Positions 27,178 through 36,776 of a stretch of 53,662 bases of DNA are shown in pieces. Below the pieces are notes generated by a model. The model was not told where the DNA came from, did no database searches, and worked only from the letters and a program-made list of their open reading frames with translations. A program made the translations under genes and the position numbers. Numbering within the stretch: position 1 is the stretch's first letter; each line of letters opens with the position of its first letter. Source of the stretch: Acetobacter orleanensis (GTDB taxonomy: Bacteria; Pseudomonadota; Alphaproteobacteria; Acetobacterales; Acetobacteraceae); contig NZ_LHZV01000049.1 in NCBI RefSeq assembly GCF_001581005.1, positions 1 through 53,662 of the forward strand. Reading direction: 5' to 3'.

Positions 27178-28083
27178 TTACTCGGCGCGAATAAGGGTGC
27201 CGGAGCCGGATGCCGTAAACAATTCCAGCAGACAGGCATGGGGCGTGCGACCATTGATAATAACCGCAGCCCGCGCCCCGGCCTGCACGGCCTGAATACA
27301 GGTTTCCACCTTGGGAATCATGCCGCCGGTAATCACGCCATCCGCAATGGCCTGACGAGCCTGCTCGGCGGTCAGCTCCGGGATAAGCTTGCCGTCTTTA
27401 TCCAGCACACCCGGCACGTCCGTCAGCATCAACAGGCGCGTGGCATGCACGGCCCCGGCGACAGCACCCGCAGCGGTATCGGCATTGATGTTATAGGTCG
27501 CGCCGTCTTCACCCAGACCGACCGGCGCAATGACCGGGATAAGGCCAGAGCCAGACAGAGCGTAAATCACCCGAGGGTCAACCTTCACCGGCTCCCCCAC
27601 AAAGCCCAGATCCAGCACACGCTCAATCTGGCTGTCCGGGTCCCGCACGGTACGGGCCAGCTTGCGGGCGGTAATCAACTTGCCGTCCTTGCCGGAAATC
27701 CCCACCGCCAGCGCACCAGCCTGACTGATAAGCTCCGCCACTTCCTTATTGACGGACCCGGCCAACACCATTTCGATCACGTCAACCATGCTGGCGTCCG
27801 TCACGCGCAGGCCGTCCACAAACGTGGAGCGGATATCCAGCCGCTCCAGCATCTGGTTGATCTGCGGGCCGCCGCCATGCACCACAACCGGATTGATACC
27901 AACCAGCTTGAGCAGGGCAATATCCCGCCCGAAGGTCAGCGCAAGTTCCGGGTCCCCCATGGCGTGTCCGCCGTATTTGACCACAATCGTATCACCCGCA
28001 TAGCGGCGCAGATACGGCAGCGCACCGGCCAGCACAGCAGCTTCATGCTGCACATCAGGCAAGGAGGAAGAAGGGTTGGTCAT
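27178..28083 (-). CDS. argB: Acetylglutamate kinase
   Basis: Phosphorylates N-acetylglutamate in arginine synthesis. With the ATG at 28083 the product is 301 residues and begins [18 protein letters not shown]; the frame is open to 28188 but that stretch is unrelated and lacks a better start. Motifs: [10 protein letters not shown] near 34-43, [10 protein letters not shown] near 67-76, and GGMIPK near the C-terminus. CAGGA lies ten bases before the ATG. It sits 37 bases after engB. Confidence 0.96.
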   Translation of the reverse strand: MTNPSSSLPDVQHEAAVLAGALPYLRRYAGDTIVVKYGGHAMGDPELALTFGRDIALLKLVGINPVVVHGGGPQINQMLERLDIRSTFVDGLRVTDASMVDVIEMVLAGSVNKEVAELISQAGALAVGISGKDGKLITARKLARTVRDPDSQIERVLDLGFVGEPVKVDPRVIYALSGSGLIPVIAPVGLGEDGATYNINADTAAGAVAGAVHATRLLMLTDVPGVLDKDGKLIPELTAEQARQAIADGVITGGMIPKVETCIQAVQAGARAAVIINGRTPHACLLELFTASGSGTLIRAE

Positions 28084-28120
28084 GGGCTGAAAATCCTGCT
28101 CGATAATTCTGCCGGGAAAC

Positions 28121-28798
28121 TTATTGTGGAGGCACCGCAAAGGCCGCGAGTTCTGCCCGCAACTGCTCAATACCCAGCCCGGTCTCACTGCTGGTCAGGG
28201 ACAGGAAGGGGCATGCCGCAGGGTGGCGTTTGTTCAAAGCCAAGACCTCTTCTTCCTTGCGGGCCATGGCGGCTGGTTTCACCGCATCACACTTGGTCAG
28301 CACCACCTGAAAGCTGACAGCCGCGCGGTCCAACAGCTTCATCATGTCCAGATCATGCTGTTTGATTTCAATCCGCGCATCCAGCAGCAGCATCACCCGC
28401 CGCAGGCCGGGACGGCCACGCAGATAGTCAAACATCATCTCCTGCCAGTCTTCCTTGACCGATTTGGCCGCCTTGGCAAAGCCGTAACCCGGCATGTCCA
28501 CCAGCATCAGCCGGTTGGCGAGATCAAAAAAGTTCAACTGCTTGGTGCGGCCCGGCTCGGAAGAGGCCCGGGCCAAGGCCTTCCGGCCCGTCAGCGCATT
28601 GATCAGGGAGGACTTGCCCACATTGGACCGCCCCGCAAAGGCAATTTCAGGCAGAGTCTGCGGCGGCAGTTGCCCGAGCTTCTGCGCCCCGAAAATAAAA
28701 TCGCAAGACCCGGCAAAAAGCAGCCGTCCGTCTTCCAGAGCGGCGGCAATCTGCTCGTCATTCGTCAGGTCACGAAAGTCTGTTCCGGCTTCAGGCAT
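28121..28798 (-). CDS. engB: Ribosome biogenesis GTP-binding protein EngB (YihA/YsxC)
   Basis: Small GTPase required for maturation of the large ribosomal subunit. The 225-residue protein shows G1 GRSNVGKS (56-63), the G2 Thr in [12 protein letters not shown]3 DMPGYG (101-106) and G4 TKCD. The stop of yidC and the start here share one base (TGATG at 28796-28800), indicating coupling. The order rpmH-rnpA-yidC-engB is common in Alphaproteobacteria. Confidence 0.96.
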   Translation of the reverse strand: MPEAGTDFRDLTNDEQIAAALEDGRLLFAGSCDFIFGAQKLGQLPPQTLPEIAFAGRSNVGKSSLINALTGRKALARASSEPGRTKQLNFFDLANRLMLVDMPGYGFAKAAKSVKEDWQEMMFDYLRGRPGLRRVMLLLDARIEIKQHDLDMMKLLDRAAVSFQVVLTKCDAVKPAAMARKEEEVLALNKRHPAACPFLSLTSSETGLGIEQLRAELAAFAVPPQ

Positions 28799-30564
28799 CA
28801 GCGCTTACTCACTACCGTCGTCTTGCCATCGGCATTTTTGTCAGCCGCCTTAAAGCGCCCGAGAATAATGAACTGCTGCAACGCCGTCAGCAGATTGCTC
28901 CATGCATAGTAAATCACCAGACCAACTGGCTGATGCGCCATAAAGAAGGTGAAGACCAGCGGGATGAATGTCATCACCTTCTGCTGCGCCGGGTCCATGT
29001 TGGTGGAACTGGAGCTGATTTTCTGCATCAGGAACATGGTCGCCCCGTACAGAATAGGCCATGCACCCAACGAGAGAATGGACAGCGCGTGTGCTGGGTC
29101 AAACGGAATCAGACCAAACAGGTTAAAGACGTTCGTCGGGTCCGGCGCGGAAAGATCCTTGATCCAGCCAAAGAACGGCGCGTGGCGCATTTCAATGGTG
29201 ACATACAGATCCTTATACAGACACCAGAATACCGGAGCCTGAATAAGCAATGGCAGGAAACCGCCAAACAGGTTCACACCCTCTTCCCGATACAGTCCCA
29301 TGATGTGCTGCTGCATCACCATCGGGTCATCTTTGTAGCGAGCGCGAATCTGGTCCACTTTCGGCTTGAGCCGAGCCGTCTTCCACGTCATGCGCATCTG
29401 CTTGATGGTCAGCGGCAGGAACAGCAGCTTCACAATCACGGTAAAGGTCAGCAGGGCTAGACCAAAATTACCCATCATGGTGTAGAGCCAGTCCAGCACG
29501 AAGAACACCGGGCGCGTCAGGAACGCCAGCCACCCGAAATCCACGGCTTTCCAGAACATGGGCACATGCAGAGCATGCTCATACCGGCCAAGCAGACGCA
29601 CTTCCTTCGCACCAGCAAAAACATGCGCCTCGGAAGAGCCCGTCTGCCCTGCCGCCACCTGCACCGGCGCTGTGGCCGTAAAGCCGACCTGATACAGATT
29701 CTGGCCCGGCAGATAGGTATAAGCCCCCACGGCCTGCGCAGTCTGGTCCGGCAGAACTGCCATCAGCCAATATTTATCGGTAATGCCAGCCCAGCCGCCT
29801 GTGCCCTGATGGCTCCATGAGACATTCCCCGGCGGCACGCCTTCGGTCCGTAGCGTCTTGTAGGACCCTTCATTCAGGCGGCCATCAATGACGGAAATGG
29901 GGCCTTCATGCACCAGCATCCCGCCATTCGTCTCCGGCGTATAGCCACGGTTGACGCGATAGTAGGGATACAGCGCCACTGCCTGCCCCGTGGCGTTATG
30001 CACGCGCTGGGTGACGGTGAACATGAAGTCCTGATCCACCGCCAGAGCAATTTCAAACGTCAGGCCCTGCCCATTATCCCATGACAGCGTTACCGGGTGC
30101 GTAGCATCCAGCTTTGTGCTGTCCGCTTTCCACAGGGTGTGCGCATCGGGCAGATGCACGGAAACGTCCGCCGGGGCGCGCCAGCCAAAGTCGATATAGT
30201 CCGGTCGGCTGCTTCCGCCCTGAGACAGAACGCGCACATCCGGGCTGTCCGGCTTGACCGTTTCCCGATATTTTTTAAGGACCAGATCATCCAGCCGCGC
30301 ACCGCGCAGATTGATGGAGCCCTGTACAGCAGGGGCGTCAATCACCAGATGGGCGTCAGGCCCATCGGCTTCACCCGCTGCCCCAGCGGCAGGCAGTGCG
30401 GATGCTGTGGAGGAAGGCTGCGCGGCACCAGACGGCGGCGCAGAAACACTTTGCGTTGTCTGCTGTGTGACAGGGGCCTTGGGCGCCTGCGGGAAGAAAT
30501 AATCAAACCCGATGAGAACCACAGCTGACAGCAGTGTTGCCAGTATCAGACGTCTTGTATCCAT
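28798..30564 (-). CDS. yidC: Membrane protein insertase YidC
   Basis: Inserts proteins into the inner membrane alone or with SecYEG. The 588-residue protein has an N-terminal helix (about 5-24), a Pro/Ala/Ser-rich linker, the large periplasmic P1 beta domain (about 75-330), and the conserved C-terminal five-helix core beginning FGLALLTFTVIVKLLFLPLT and including the cytoplasmic KPKVDQIRARYKDDP hairpin. Length is typical of Gram-negative YidC. A 149-base gap separates it from rnpA; no yidD gene is present there. Confidence 0.97.
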   Translation of the reverse strand: MDTRRLILATLLSAVVLIGFDYFFPQAPKAPVTQQTTQSVSAPPSGAAQPSSTASALPAAGAAGEADGPDAHLVIDAPAVQGSINLRGARLDDLVLKKYRETVKPDSPDVRVLSQGGSSRPDYIDFGWRAPADVSVHLPDAHTLWKADSTKLDATHPVTLSWDNGQGLTFEIALAVDQDFMFTVTQRVHNATGQAVALYPYYRVNRGYTPETNGGMLVHEGPISVIDGRLNEGSYKTLRTEGVPPGNVSWSHQGTGGWAGITDKYWLMAVLPDQTAQAVGAYTYLPGQNLYQVGFTATAPVQVAAGQTGSSEAHVFAGAKEVRLLGRYEHALHVPMFWKAVDFGWLAFLTRPVFFVLDWLYTMMGNFGLALLTFTVIVKLLFLPLTIKQMRMTWKTARLKPKVDQIRARYKDDPMVMQQHIMGLYREEGVNLFGGFLPLLIQAPVFWCLYKDLYVTIEMRHAPFFGWIKDLSAPDPTNVFNLFGLIPFDPAHALSILSLGAWPILYGATMFLMQKISSSSTNMDPAQQKVMTFIPLVFTFFMAHQPVGLVIYYAWSNLLTALQQFIILGRFKAADKNADGKTTVVSKR

Positions 30565-30713
30565 TGCTGGCCTGCTGGCCCCCCTGCACGAAACGGAACA
30601 GATAATTCAACCGCGAAACACGGAGTCTTCACGACACTCTGGTTTCCAGCGCAGGATGAGCAAGAATGCAAGCCGGGAAAGTATCTTCCTGCCCCGCAGG
30701 ACAGGCAGAAATC

Positions 30714-31133
30714 TTACTTGTGGCCGGGCTTTGCGCCCCGGTCAGCCTGAGAAAGACACTGCTGCAAGGCTTTGCGAAAATCTGCCACCAGATCCGTAAA
30801 AGAGCGGGACAGGGTTGCAGCGCGGCCAATCAGAACCAGATCAAGGCCGTTAAGAGGTGTTTCGGTTTCCACAATGCGGACAACCTCGCGCAGCCTTCGG
30901 CGGGCGCGGTTGCGAACCACAGAGTTTCCAACTTTTTTTGTCACGGTAAAGCCAATGCGCGGCGCATTGGAGTCGGCCCGCCGAAAAAGCTGAAGCACCA
31001 GCCCCCGCACGGGCGCTTTACGCCCACGCGCGGCCAGAAAGAGAAACTCTTTCCGCTTTTTCAGGCGTTGGGAACGAACAGGCCCAAGCTCGGCCCAAGC
31101 TCCCGCTCCCTCCAGACTGTCATGCGGCTGCAT
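30714..31133 (-). CDS. rnpA: Ribonuclease P protein component
   Basis: Protein subunit that helps RNase P RNA remove tRNA 5' leaders. The 139-residue basic protein has the RNR-motif region FTVTKKVGNSVVRNRARRRLRE at about 62-83 and the start LKKRKEFLFLAARGRKAP. It lies 23 bases after rpmH and shares its transcript. The first 20 residues may be an extension before the conserved region. Confidence 0.95.
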   Translation of the reverse strand: MQPHDSLEGAGAWAELGPVRSQRLKKRKEFLFLAARGRKAPVRGLVLQLFRRADSNAPRIGFTVTKKVGNSVVRNRARRRLREVVRIVETETPLNGLDLVLIGRAATLSRSFTDLVADFRKALQQCLSQADRGAKPGHK

Positions 31134-31156
31134 GATGTCCGTAAGCCAGAAAAAGC

Positions 31157-31291
31157 TTAAGCGGAGAGGCGCTTACGGCCTTTGGAACGACGGTTGGCAA
31201 TAACCTTGCGGCCACCAACAGTTGCCATACGTGCGCGGAAACCATGGCGACGCTTGCGGACCAGCCGAGACGGTTGATAAGTGCGCTTCAT
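31157..31291 (-). CDS. rpmH: 50S ribosomal protein L34
   Basis: The 44-residue product is the standard length for L34 and is almost entirely signature: [20 protein letters not shown] followed by a basic tail. The start at 31291 is fixed by homology, although the frame remains open to 31339. A very good sigma-70-type promoter lies at 31357-31385. Confidence 0.98.
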   Translation of the reverse strand: MKRTYQPSRLVRKRRHGFRARMATVGGRKVIANRRSKGRKRLSA

Positions 31292-31356
31292 TACGGCACT
31301 CCCTTCATTGATACAGATATGCAGGCAGCCCAAAGCCACCTGTCTTGAAGGGGCGG

Positions 31357-31385
31357 CTTATAATGTTCAGAAAGGAGAACGTCAA
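31357..31385 (-). promoter_or_regulatory. Sigma-70 type promoter of rpmH-rnpA
   Basis: On the minus strand TTGACG (31385-31380), a 17-base spacer and TATAAG (31362-31357) are close to consensus. Transcription would begin near 31350 and leave a leader of about 58 nt before rpmH. The promoter overlaps the leader of the divergent gene at 31443. Confidence 0.8.
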
Positions 31386-31442
31386 TCATATCGGCAGAGT
31401 CTCAGCACACTCTGTGCCGACAAAAAGAAGGGCTGGTTCTCC

Positions 31443-31970
31443 ATGAGCACCTCACAATCCCCCCTCAGCATCGTGCTGCTTCTAGTCTGCCTCCCTCTTC
31501 TGGGGGCTTTAACCGCTGGCCTGCTGGGCCTTTCCTTCCCCATCGGGCTTCTGCCCGTCGCGTTAACCGCCGGGGTAGGAGCATGGCTAGGCACCCGTTT
31601 TCGGCACCCCACTCCCGCCGCGCCTGCCCGCCCCGCGGCACCGAATCCCGCAGAATCGTTAGCGCAAGGCGCGCCCATCCCGACACATCCTGCGCAAACA
31701 CCAGCCCTGAGCGCCGAATCAGTAGGTCAGCCGGATACACACAATGCGGCTTTTGAGGACGCCTCTATAGGCACAGCAGAGCCTGCCCCGATCGCAACCG
31801 AGGCAGACCCCAAACTCCGCCATGATATCCGGAATATCCTCTCACCAGCCATGCTGGCCGCCGAGCAACTTGCCACCAGCACGGACCCTCTGGTGCTCAA
31901 AGCTGTCAGAACCATTGACGAGTCTCTGGACCGCGCCCTGCTCCGCCTGAAGCAAAAGCCGCAGTCCTGA
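31443..31970 (+). CDS. Membrane-anchored protein with HisKA-like helix
   Basis: A 175-residue protein from the ATG at 31443. Two hydrophobic segments (about 8-31 and 33-51) form a membrane hairpin, followed by a Pro/Ala-rich linker (55-120) and a C-terminal helical segment with LRHDIRNILSPAMLAAEQL (125-143, His127) then a second helix DPLVLKAVRTIDESLDRAL. This looks like the H-box hairpin of histidine-kinase DHp domains, with no ATP-binding domain after it. A phosphorelay or scaffold role is inference; the similarity is by eye. Divergent from rpmH. Confidence 0.65.
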   Translation: MSTSQSPLSIVLLLVCLPLLGALTAGLLGLSFPIGLLPVALTAGVGAWLGTRFRHPTPAAPARPAAPNPAESLAQGAPIPTHPAQTPALSAESVGQPDTHNAAFEDASIGTAEPAPIATEADPKLRHDIRNILSPAMLAAEQLATSTDPLVLKAVRTIDESLDRALLRLKQKPQS

Positions 31971-32020
31971 CACTTCTGTAAACTGACCACAGGCTCCCTG
32001 CCGCCTGTGGCGGTCGTCCC

Positions 32021-32413
32021 TCAGGCGGGGCGCTGGATCAACTCGATCTTGTAGCCGTCGGGGTCTTCCACAAACGCAATGACCGAGGTGCCGAACTTGA
32101 CCGGCCCAGCCTCCCGCGTGACTTTCCCGCCCCCAATGCGCACCTGCTCCACGGCAGCCGCCACATCAGGCACGCCAATGGCAAAATGGCCAAAGCCGGT
32201 GCCCACATCGTACCCGTCATCCTGCCCCCAATTATAGGTCAGTTCGATTTCGGCCTCACCAGCGGCATTGTCCGCATAACCAATAAAGACGAGCGTATAG
32301 CGACCATCCGGCACGTCACGCCGGCGGAGTTCATGCATTCCCAGAAGTTTGTAGAAAGCGATGCTCGCGTCCAGATTTTTAACCCGAACCATTGTGTGCA
32401 GATATCGTACCAT
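32021..32413 (-). CDS. gloA: Lactoylglutathione lyase (glyoxalase I)
   Basis: Isomerises the methylglyoxal-glutathione hemithioacetal to S-lactoylglutathione, a detoxification step. The 130-residue protein carries the four metal ligands His6, Glu57, His76 and Glu124 in the VOC-fold contexts [24 protein letters not shown] and YKIELIQ, aligned with those of the Ni-dependent E. coli enzyme. The lack of the extra helices found in Zn-dependent GlxI suggests the Ni/Co type. It follows lpxI by 31 bases and may be at the end of that transcript. Confidence 0.95.
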   Translation of the reverse strand: MVRYLHTMVRVKNLDASIAFYKLLGMHELRRRDVPDGRYTLVFIGYADNAAGEAEIELTYNWGQDDGYDVGTGFGHFAIGVPDVAAAVEQVRIGGGKVTREAGPVKFGTSVIAFVEDPDGYKIELIQRPA

Positions 32414-32444
32414 AGCGCCTTCTCTCCTCTATTTCGCTGCCATG

Positions 32445-33287
32445 TTAGCGCGCAAGAGGCTCCGGGGTTACCGCAATCAGGAATAAACCTACCTGATCAG
32501 CTTCCCGCACGCAGGCGTCCCGGTCCGTCAGCAGAGTATGCCCCGCTTCAAACGCAAGTCCCCGCAGCCCCGCAAGATGCGCGTTCCGCACGGTAGCAGG
32601 CCCGATGGTAGGCATATCGGCCCGCTTGTCTTGCCCCGGCTTGAGGAGCTTGACCAGCACCCCGCCCTCACCCGGCTGGCGACACTCGCCAGCCCGCGCC
32701 AACATGCGGTCCGTGCCTTCCATGGCTTCCACAGCCAGCACCAGACCATGCTGCACCACGCAGCCCTGCCCGATATCCATGCGGCCTAACGCATGCACAA
32801 CCTCAATACCACGCTGGATATCCGCCATAGCCTGCTCATCTGGAGCAACACGACCCAGAATACCCGGTGGCACCACGGCATGCGCAAGAAATTCATGCGC
32901 ACCGCGAACACAAAAGCCTTCATCACCCAGAATACGCACCAGAGCCGCCAGAAGTCCGTCATCCCCGGCAAATAGCGCCCGGCCCAGACGGGCCAGTATC
33001 CGCGCACCTTCTGCATCCGGGTACAGGCTCCGCAGAGAGGGGCGACGGATCGGGCCAATCAGCACAAGGTCCGTGCACCCATGCGCACGCAGGAGGGCAA
33101 GCATCTGACCGGCTGCGCCAAGGCGGACAAATCGATGCCGCCATGGGTTGATAACCTCTGGCTCCGCAAACCCTTCAAATCCGAGAATAAAAACCGGCCG
33201 CCCCGCCGCCACAACCGCTTCCGCAACCCGTGCCGGAAGCGGACCGCCCCCGGCCAGAATACCAACAGCGCCGGGCTGAGCGCTCAC
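32445..33287 (-). CDS. lpxI: UDP-2,3-diacylglucosamine diphosphatase LpxI
   Basis: Hydrolyses UDP-2,3-diacylglucosamine to lipid X, replacing LpxH in many Alphaproteobacteria. The 280-residue DUF1009 protein opens with GILAGGGPLPARVAEA (9-24), has EAMEGTD near 187-193 and the conserved KPGQDKRADMPTIGP at about 216-230 with Asp220 and Asp224 as likely catalytic residues. It overlaps lpxA by four bases. lpxB, which usually comes next, is not present here; gloA follows instead. Confidence 0.93.
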   Translation of the reverse strand: MSAQPGAVGILAGGGPLPARVAEAVVAAGRPVFILGFEGFAEPEVINPWRHRFVRLGAAGQMLALLRAHGCTDLVLIGPIRRPSLRSLYPDAEGARILARLGRALFAGDDGLLAALVRILGDEGFCVRGAHEFLAHAVVPPGILGRVAPDEQAMADIQRGIEVVHALGRMDIGQGCVVQHGLVLAVEAMEGTDRMLARAGECRQPGEGGVLVKLLKPGQDKRADMPTIGPATVRNAHLAGLRGLAFEAGHTLLTDRDACVREADQVGLFLIAVTPEPLAR

Positions 33288-34150
33288 GCGCCCTCGGTTT
33301 CCGCCGTGCTGAAATCACCCCGCGCAACGCGCACAAGGCCGCGCCTGCTGGGTGCATCAATAAAATTGAGAATTTCCCGCACGCGGGGTTCATCCCCAAA
33401 CTCATCCCGCATGACTTCAAGACGGGCCGCAAACGGGCCATCCTCAGAAGCGCCTTTGGGATAGAGCGTCAGAAACGCCTTGCGCATCCGATGAATTTCG
33501 GCGGATGTCACACCATTCCGGCGCAACCAGATCCAGTGCAGGCCAACAAGACGCGCGCGGTTCCCCAGTACGCTGCCGTAGGGAATAACGTCGGCTTCAA
33601 CGCCTGCCACACCGCCCACCAGCGCCGCATGCCCAATACGTACAAACTGATGAATGGCCGCAGAGCCCATCACCCGCGCATCATCCTCAATCGTCACATG
33701 GCCGCCCATCACGACGTTATTGACGATAATCACCCGGTTCCCCAGCGTGCAGTCATGCGCCACATGGGCGTTGGCCATAATCAGCACATCGTCCCCAATG
33801 CGCGTCAACCCGGTACCAACCGCCGTACCGCGATGGATGGTCACATGCTCACGCACCACCGTACGGGCGCCGACCTCACACCGGGTCGGCTCACCTTTAT
33901 ATTTGAGATCCTGCGGGGCCATGCCCACGGTGCTGAACGGAAAATAGCGGGACCCGGCACCAAGCCGCGTGTGCCCATCCACCACAACGTGGGAAATCAG
34001 CTCCACATTGTCTTCAATCACCACATGCGGACCGATGGAGCACCACGGGCCAATCACCACGCCGCGTCCAAGCTGAGCGTCCGGTGCAACAATGGCGGTA
34101 GGATGAACACGCGCCTTCCCGTTTTCTCCTACTGCATGCACCCGTTCCAC
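33284..34150 (-). CDS. lpxA: Acyl-ACP:UDP-N-acetylglucosamine O-acyltransferase
   Basis: First enzyme of lipid A synthesis, adding a 3-hydroxyacyl chain to UDP-GlcNAc. The 288-residue protein has hexapeptide repeats forming a left-handed beta-helix (HPTAIVAPDAQLGRGVVIGP onward), the catalytic His in NAHVAHDCTLGN (His132), and a C-terminal helical domain. It is somewhat longer than E. coli LpxA (262). It overlaps lpxI and is separated from fabZ by a 126-base gap containing two strong hairpins. Confidence 0.97.
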   Translation of the reverse strand: MERVHAVGENGKARVHPTAIVAPDAQLGRGVVIGPWCSIGPHVVIEDNVELISHVVVDGHTRLGAGSRYFPFSTVGMAPQDLKYKGEPTRCEVGARTVVREHVTIHRGTAVGTGLTRIGDDVLIMANAHVAHDCTLGNRVIIVNNVVMGGHVTIEDDARVMGSAAIHQFVRIGHAALVGGVAGVEADVIPYGSVLGNRARLVGLHWIWLRRNGVTSAEIHRMRKAFLTLYPKGASEDGPFAARLEVMRDEFGDEPRVREILNFIDAPSRRGLVRVARGDFSTAETEGA

Positions 34151-34169
34151 TCCTCTTTCACCTGTCTGT

Positions 34170-34235
34170 TTCCCGTGCGTAATACGGACTACACGGGAAT
34201 ATCTGCCCCAGAAAACAGGCGTTTTCCGGGCAGAT
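34170..34235. repeat. Two tandem hairpins between fabZ and lpxA
   Basis: TTCCCGTG (34170-34177) pairs with CACGGGAA (34192-34199). Immediately after it ATCTGCCC (34201-34208) pairs with GGGCAGAT (34228-34235) with an inner GAAAAC-AGGC-GTTTTC stem (34211-34226), giving 14 pairs. No T-run follows on the minus strand. The pair may set different mRNA levels for fabZ and lpxA, or be a REP-like element. Confidence 0.6.
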
Positions 34236-34276
34236 CAGGATTATTTTCAATAGTTAAGCTGAAAAGATTACGGGGC

Positions 34277-34753
34277 TCAACCCATGATCATGGCGCTGAA
34301 GGTCGCTTCCGCAACGGACACACCATCAACTTTGGCCACGCCGCGGAACTTCCACACATTAGCGCGGTGGCGTTCCTTCACAACATGAATGCGCAACTGG
34401 TCACCCGGCGCTACAGGCCTACGGAATTTGGCGTTCTCGATTGTCATGAAATAGACAACCTTGCCTTCAAAAGCCTCACCCAACGTCAGCACCACCAGCG
34501 TCGCCGCCGTCTGGGCCATGGCTTCCACAATCAGCACACCGGGCATGACAGGCTGCACGGGAAAATGACCGGGGAAGAACGGCTCGTTAACAGAGACATT
34601 CTTGATGCCGGTTGCTTCTTCCCCCAGCCTGATATCCACCATCCGGTCGATAAGAAGGAAAGGATATCTGTGCGGAATCGCCTGCATAATCCGCGTGACG
34701 TCAATCGCTTCGATTGTCTGAACGTCCTGCTGCGATTCGTGTTTCGTCTCCAC
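34277..34753 (-). CDS. fabZ: 3-hydroxyacyl-ACP dehydratase FabZ
   Basis: Dehydrates 3-hydroxyacyl-ACP in fatty-acid elongation and competes with lipid A enzymes for 3-hydroxyacyl-ACP. The hot-dog-fold protein has [23 protein letters not shown] with His63 and Glu77. I chose the GTG at 34753, preceded by AGGGG, giving 158 residues and a 46-base gap after lpxD. The ATG at 34909 would overlap lpxD by 110 bases and add unrelated sequence. Confidence 0.95.
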   Translation of the reverse strand: METKHESQQDVQTIEAIDVTRIMQAIPHRYPFLLIDRMVDIRLGEEATGIKNVSVNEPFFPGHFPVQPVMPGVLIVEAMAQTAATLVVLTLGEAFEGKVVYFMTIENAKFRRPVAPGDQLRIHVVKERHRANVWKFRGVAKVDGVSVAEATFSAMIMG

Positions 34754-34799
34754 GTCCCCTAGACCACCTTGTTTCCGCCGGGCAGAGCCCGGTACCTGT

Positions 34800-35885
34800 T
34801 CACCCTTTGCCCGAACCGCCTTCTGCCGGTCCAGACGCTTTTTTGGACAGTTTGCGCAACACCGCCACATTCCGGAAAAATTCCCGGAACGGCATGGCAG
34901 GACTGCCAATCACATCAGCGCCGCCCTCAACATCGGACATCACGCCACACTGTGCCCCAATACGCGCCTTGGCCCCAATGCGGATATGCCCGATAAGGCC
35001 TGCCTGTGCTGCAACCGTCACATAATCTTCCAGCACAGTGGACCCGGAAATCCCAGCTTGAGACACCACGATACAACACCGCCCAAGCTGGGCGTTGTGG
35101 CCGATCTGGACCAGATTGTCGAGCCGGGAGCCCGCACCAATAACCGTATCATTAACAGAACCGCGATCAATCGTGGTGTTTGCCCCGATCTCCACGTCAT
35201 GTTCGAGCACTACCTGCCCTAACTGCGGTACTGTTTCAAACCCGTTCGGCCCCACGGCAAAACCGAAACCATCCTGCCCGATGCGCGCACCCGGCAGGAT
35301 AATCACCCGCTCACCCAGCGTGGCGTGTGAGAGGGTGACATGGCAGCCAATGCGGCAGTCCGCCGCCAGCATCACACCATCGCCTACCACGGCATGCGCA
35401 TTGATAATACAACGTGGGCCGATCTCAGCCCGTGCCCCGATAACAACAAACGGGCCAATTTCAGCCGACGGGTCGACCACGGCCGTGGCATCCACAACTG
35501 CCAAGGGATGAATGCCCCCCTGCGCCGGCGCTTTGGGGTGAAACATCCGCGCAACGCGCGACCAAGCCAGATACGGCGTAGCAGAAATTAGCGCCGCGGA
35601 ATGGGGGGGCACCTTGCCCGCAAACGCCGGAGCGACAATAACCAGCCCCGCCTTTGTGCCCTCCAGAAGGTGAGCATAACGGCGGTTATCCAGAAAGCTG
35701 ACATCCTGAGCGGCAGCAGCCTGCAAAGGCGCAATACCGGCATACCCCTGCGCGGGAAGGCTCCCGTCCCGCGCAGGAACCAGCTCGGCTCCAGCGGCGT
35801 CCGCCAGAGCCTGCCCGTCAAACGGACCAGAACGCGTAAAGAACCGGGGGTTTGCTGGCCCGGTAGTCTTCTGGTGGCTGGTCAT
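34800..35885 (-). CDS. lpxD: UDP-3-O-(3-hydroxyacyl)glucosamine N-acyltransferase
   Basis: Third lipid A enzyme, adding the N-linked acyl chain. The 361-residue protein has the N-terminal uridine-binding domain (about 20-115), a hexapeptide-repeat beta-helix ([20 protein letters not shown] onward) with the catalytic-His motif [11 protein letters not shown], and a C-terminal helical tail. Length is near the E. coli value (341). It starts two bases before the stop codon region of the Skp/OmpH gene ends, so the two are tightly packed. Confidence 0.97.
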   Translation of the reverse strand: MTSHQKTTGPANPRFFTRSGPFDGQALADAAGAELVPARDGSLPAQGYAGIAPLQAAAAQDVSFLDNRRYAHLLEGTKAGLVIVAPAFAGKVPPHSAALISATPYLAWSRVARMFHPKAPAQGGIHPLAVVDATAVVDPSAEIGPFVVIGARAEIGPRCIINAHAVVGDGVMLAADCRIGCHVTLSHATLGERVIILPGARIGQDGFGFAVGPNGFETVPQLGQVVLEHDVEIGANTTIDRGSVNDTVIGAGSRLDNLVQIGHNAQLGRCCIVVSQAGISGSTVLEDYVTVAAQAGLIGHIRIGAKARIGAQCGVMSDVEGGADVIGSPAMPFREFFRNVAVLRKLSKKASGPAEGGSGKG

Positions 35886-35887
35886 TC

Positions 35888-36769
35888 TTACTTATGCGTA
35901 GCTGGAGCAGCGGGGGCTACTTCGGGAGCCGGACCCGTTGCTGGCATATTCTGGTTCTCATCCGCCGTCGTCGGCATTTTACCAGACTTTGCGAGCACTT
36001 CCGGGTCCACATTGGCATCCGGAATAAAGACTGACGGCAATATGGTGTTCAACTGCTTGGCAACTTCGTTGGTAATATCCTGCCCGTCCACATGCAGAGC
36101 AATCTGCTCACTGTGCAGCACCAGATTCATACCATGAGAGGCCGCCACTTTCTGAATAACCTGCACCAGTTCACGCTCGATCTGACCCAGAGAAACCTGA
36201 GCGGCTTCCTGAATAATCCGGTTGCGATTGCGGAAATCCCGCTGCGCTTTCATCACGCGGTTCTGAAGGCTGCGCTCACGGCTCTGGATCTGGTCCGATG
36301 ACATGGACTTGGCCTGAGCCTGCAGGGTCTGCTGCTCATCACGCCATCCAGCCTGCTCTTTCTGCAGGTCCTGTGCCAGCGCATCACGACGCCCGCCCAG
36401 CGTCCGTTCCACCTGCATGGCAGCCATGGACTGACGCATAACGCCGGAGACACTGATCACACCGATCACAGTAGCAGGCGGTGCGCTCCCTTTGGCTATA
36501 TCCGGCATGGCAGGAATAGGCGGCAGCGGGAGAACCGGCGGGGTCTGCTGGTCTGCTTCGCTGCTATCTGACGGAGCAGCAGGCAAAGGAACAGGAGACG
36601 GAGCCCGACGCTGGGCATGAGGAGCCGCCGGTGCAGGCTGCTGCTGGGTTGCCTTAGGCACAAACCAGCCGCCGCCCCCAGCATTCTGAGCCATGGCGGA
36701 CGGTGCAAGCACAACGGACATTGACAGGAGAGCCGCAGACAGAGCGGCTGTTCTGTTAAATTTAGGCAT
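35888..36769 (-). CDS. Skp/OmpH-family periplasmic chaperone, extended
   Basis: Periplasmic holdase for outer-membrane proteins before delivery to BamA. With the ATG at 36769 the protein is 293 residues: signal peptide 1-28 (ending AMA-Q), a Pro/Ala/Gln-rich region at about 41-98, the OmpH core from TVIGVISVSGVMRQS (100) with a coiled-coil arm at about 118-210, and a Pro/Ala-rich tail from 260. Standard Skp is about 160 residues, so both flanks are expansions. An adjacent in-frame ATG at 36772 is possible; GAGGT spacing favours the second. It lies seven bases after bamA. Confidence 0.87.
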   Translation of the reverse strand: MPKFNRTAALSAALLSMSVVLAPSAMAQNAGGGGWFVPKATQQQPAPAAPHAQRRAPSPVPLPAAPSDSSEADQQTPPVLPLPPIPAMPDIAKGSAPPATVIGVISVSGVMRQSMAAMQVERTLGGRRDALAQDLQKEQAGWRDEQQTLQAQAKSMSSDQIQSRERSLQNRVMKAQRDFRNRNRIIQEAAQVSLGQIERELVQVIQKVAASHGMNLVLHSEQIALHVDGQDITNEVAKQLNTILPSVFIPDANVDPEVLAKSGKMPTTADENQNMPATGPAPEVAPAAPATHK

Positions 36770-36776
36770 CATTACC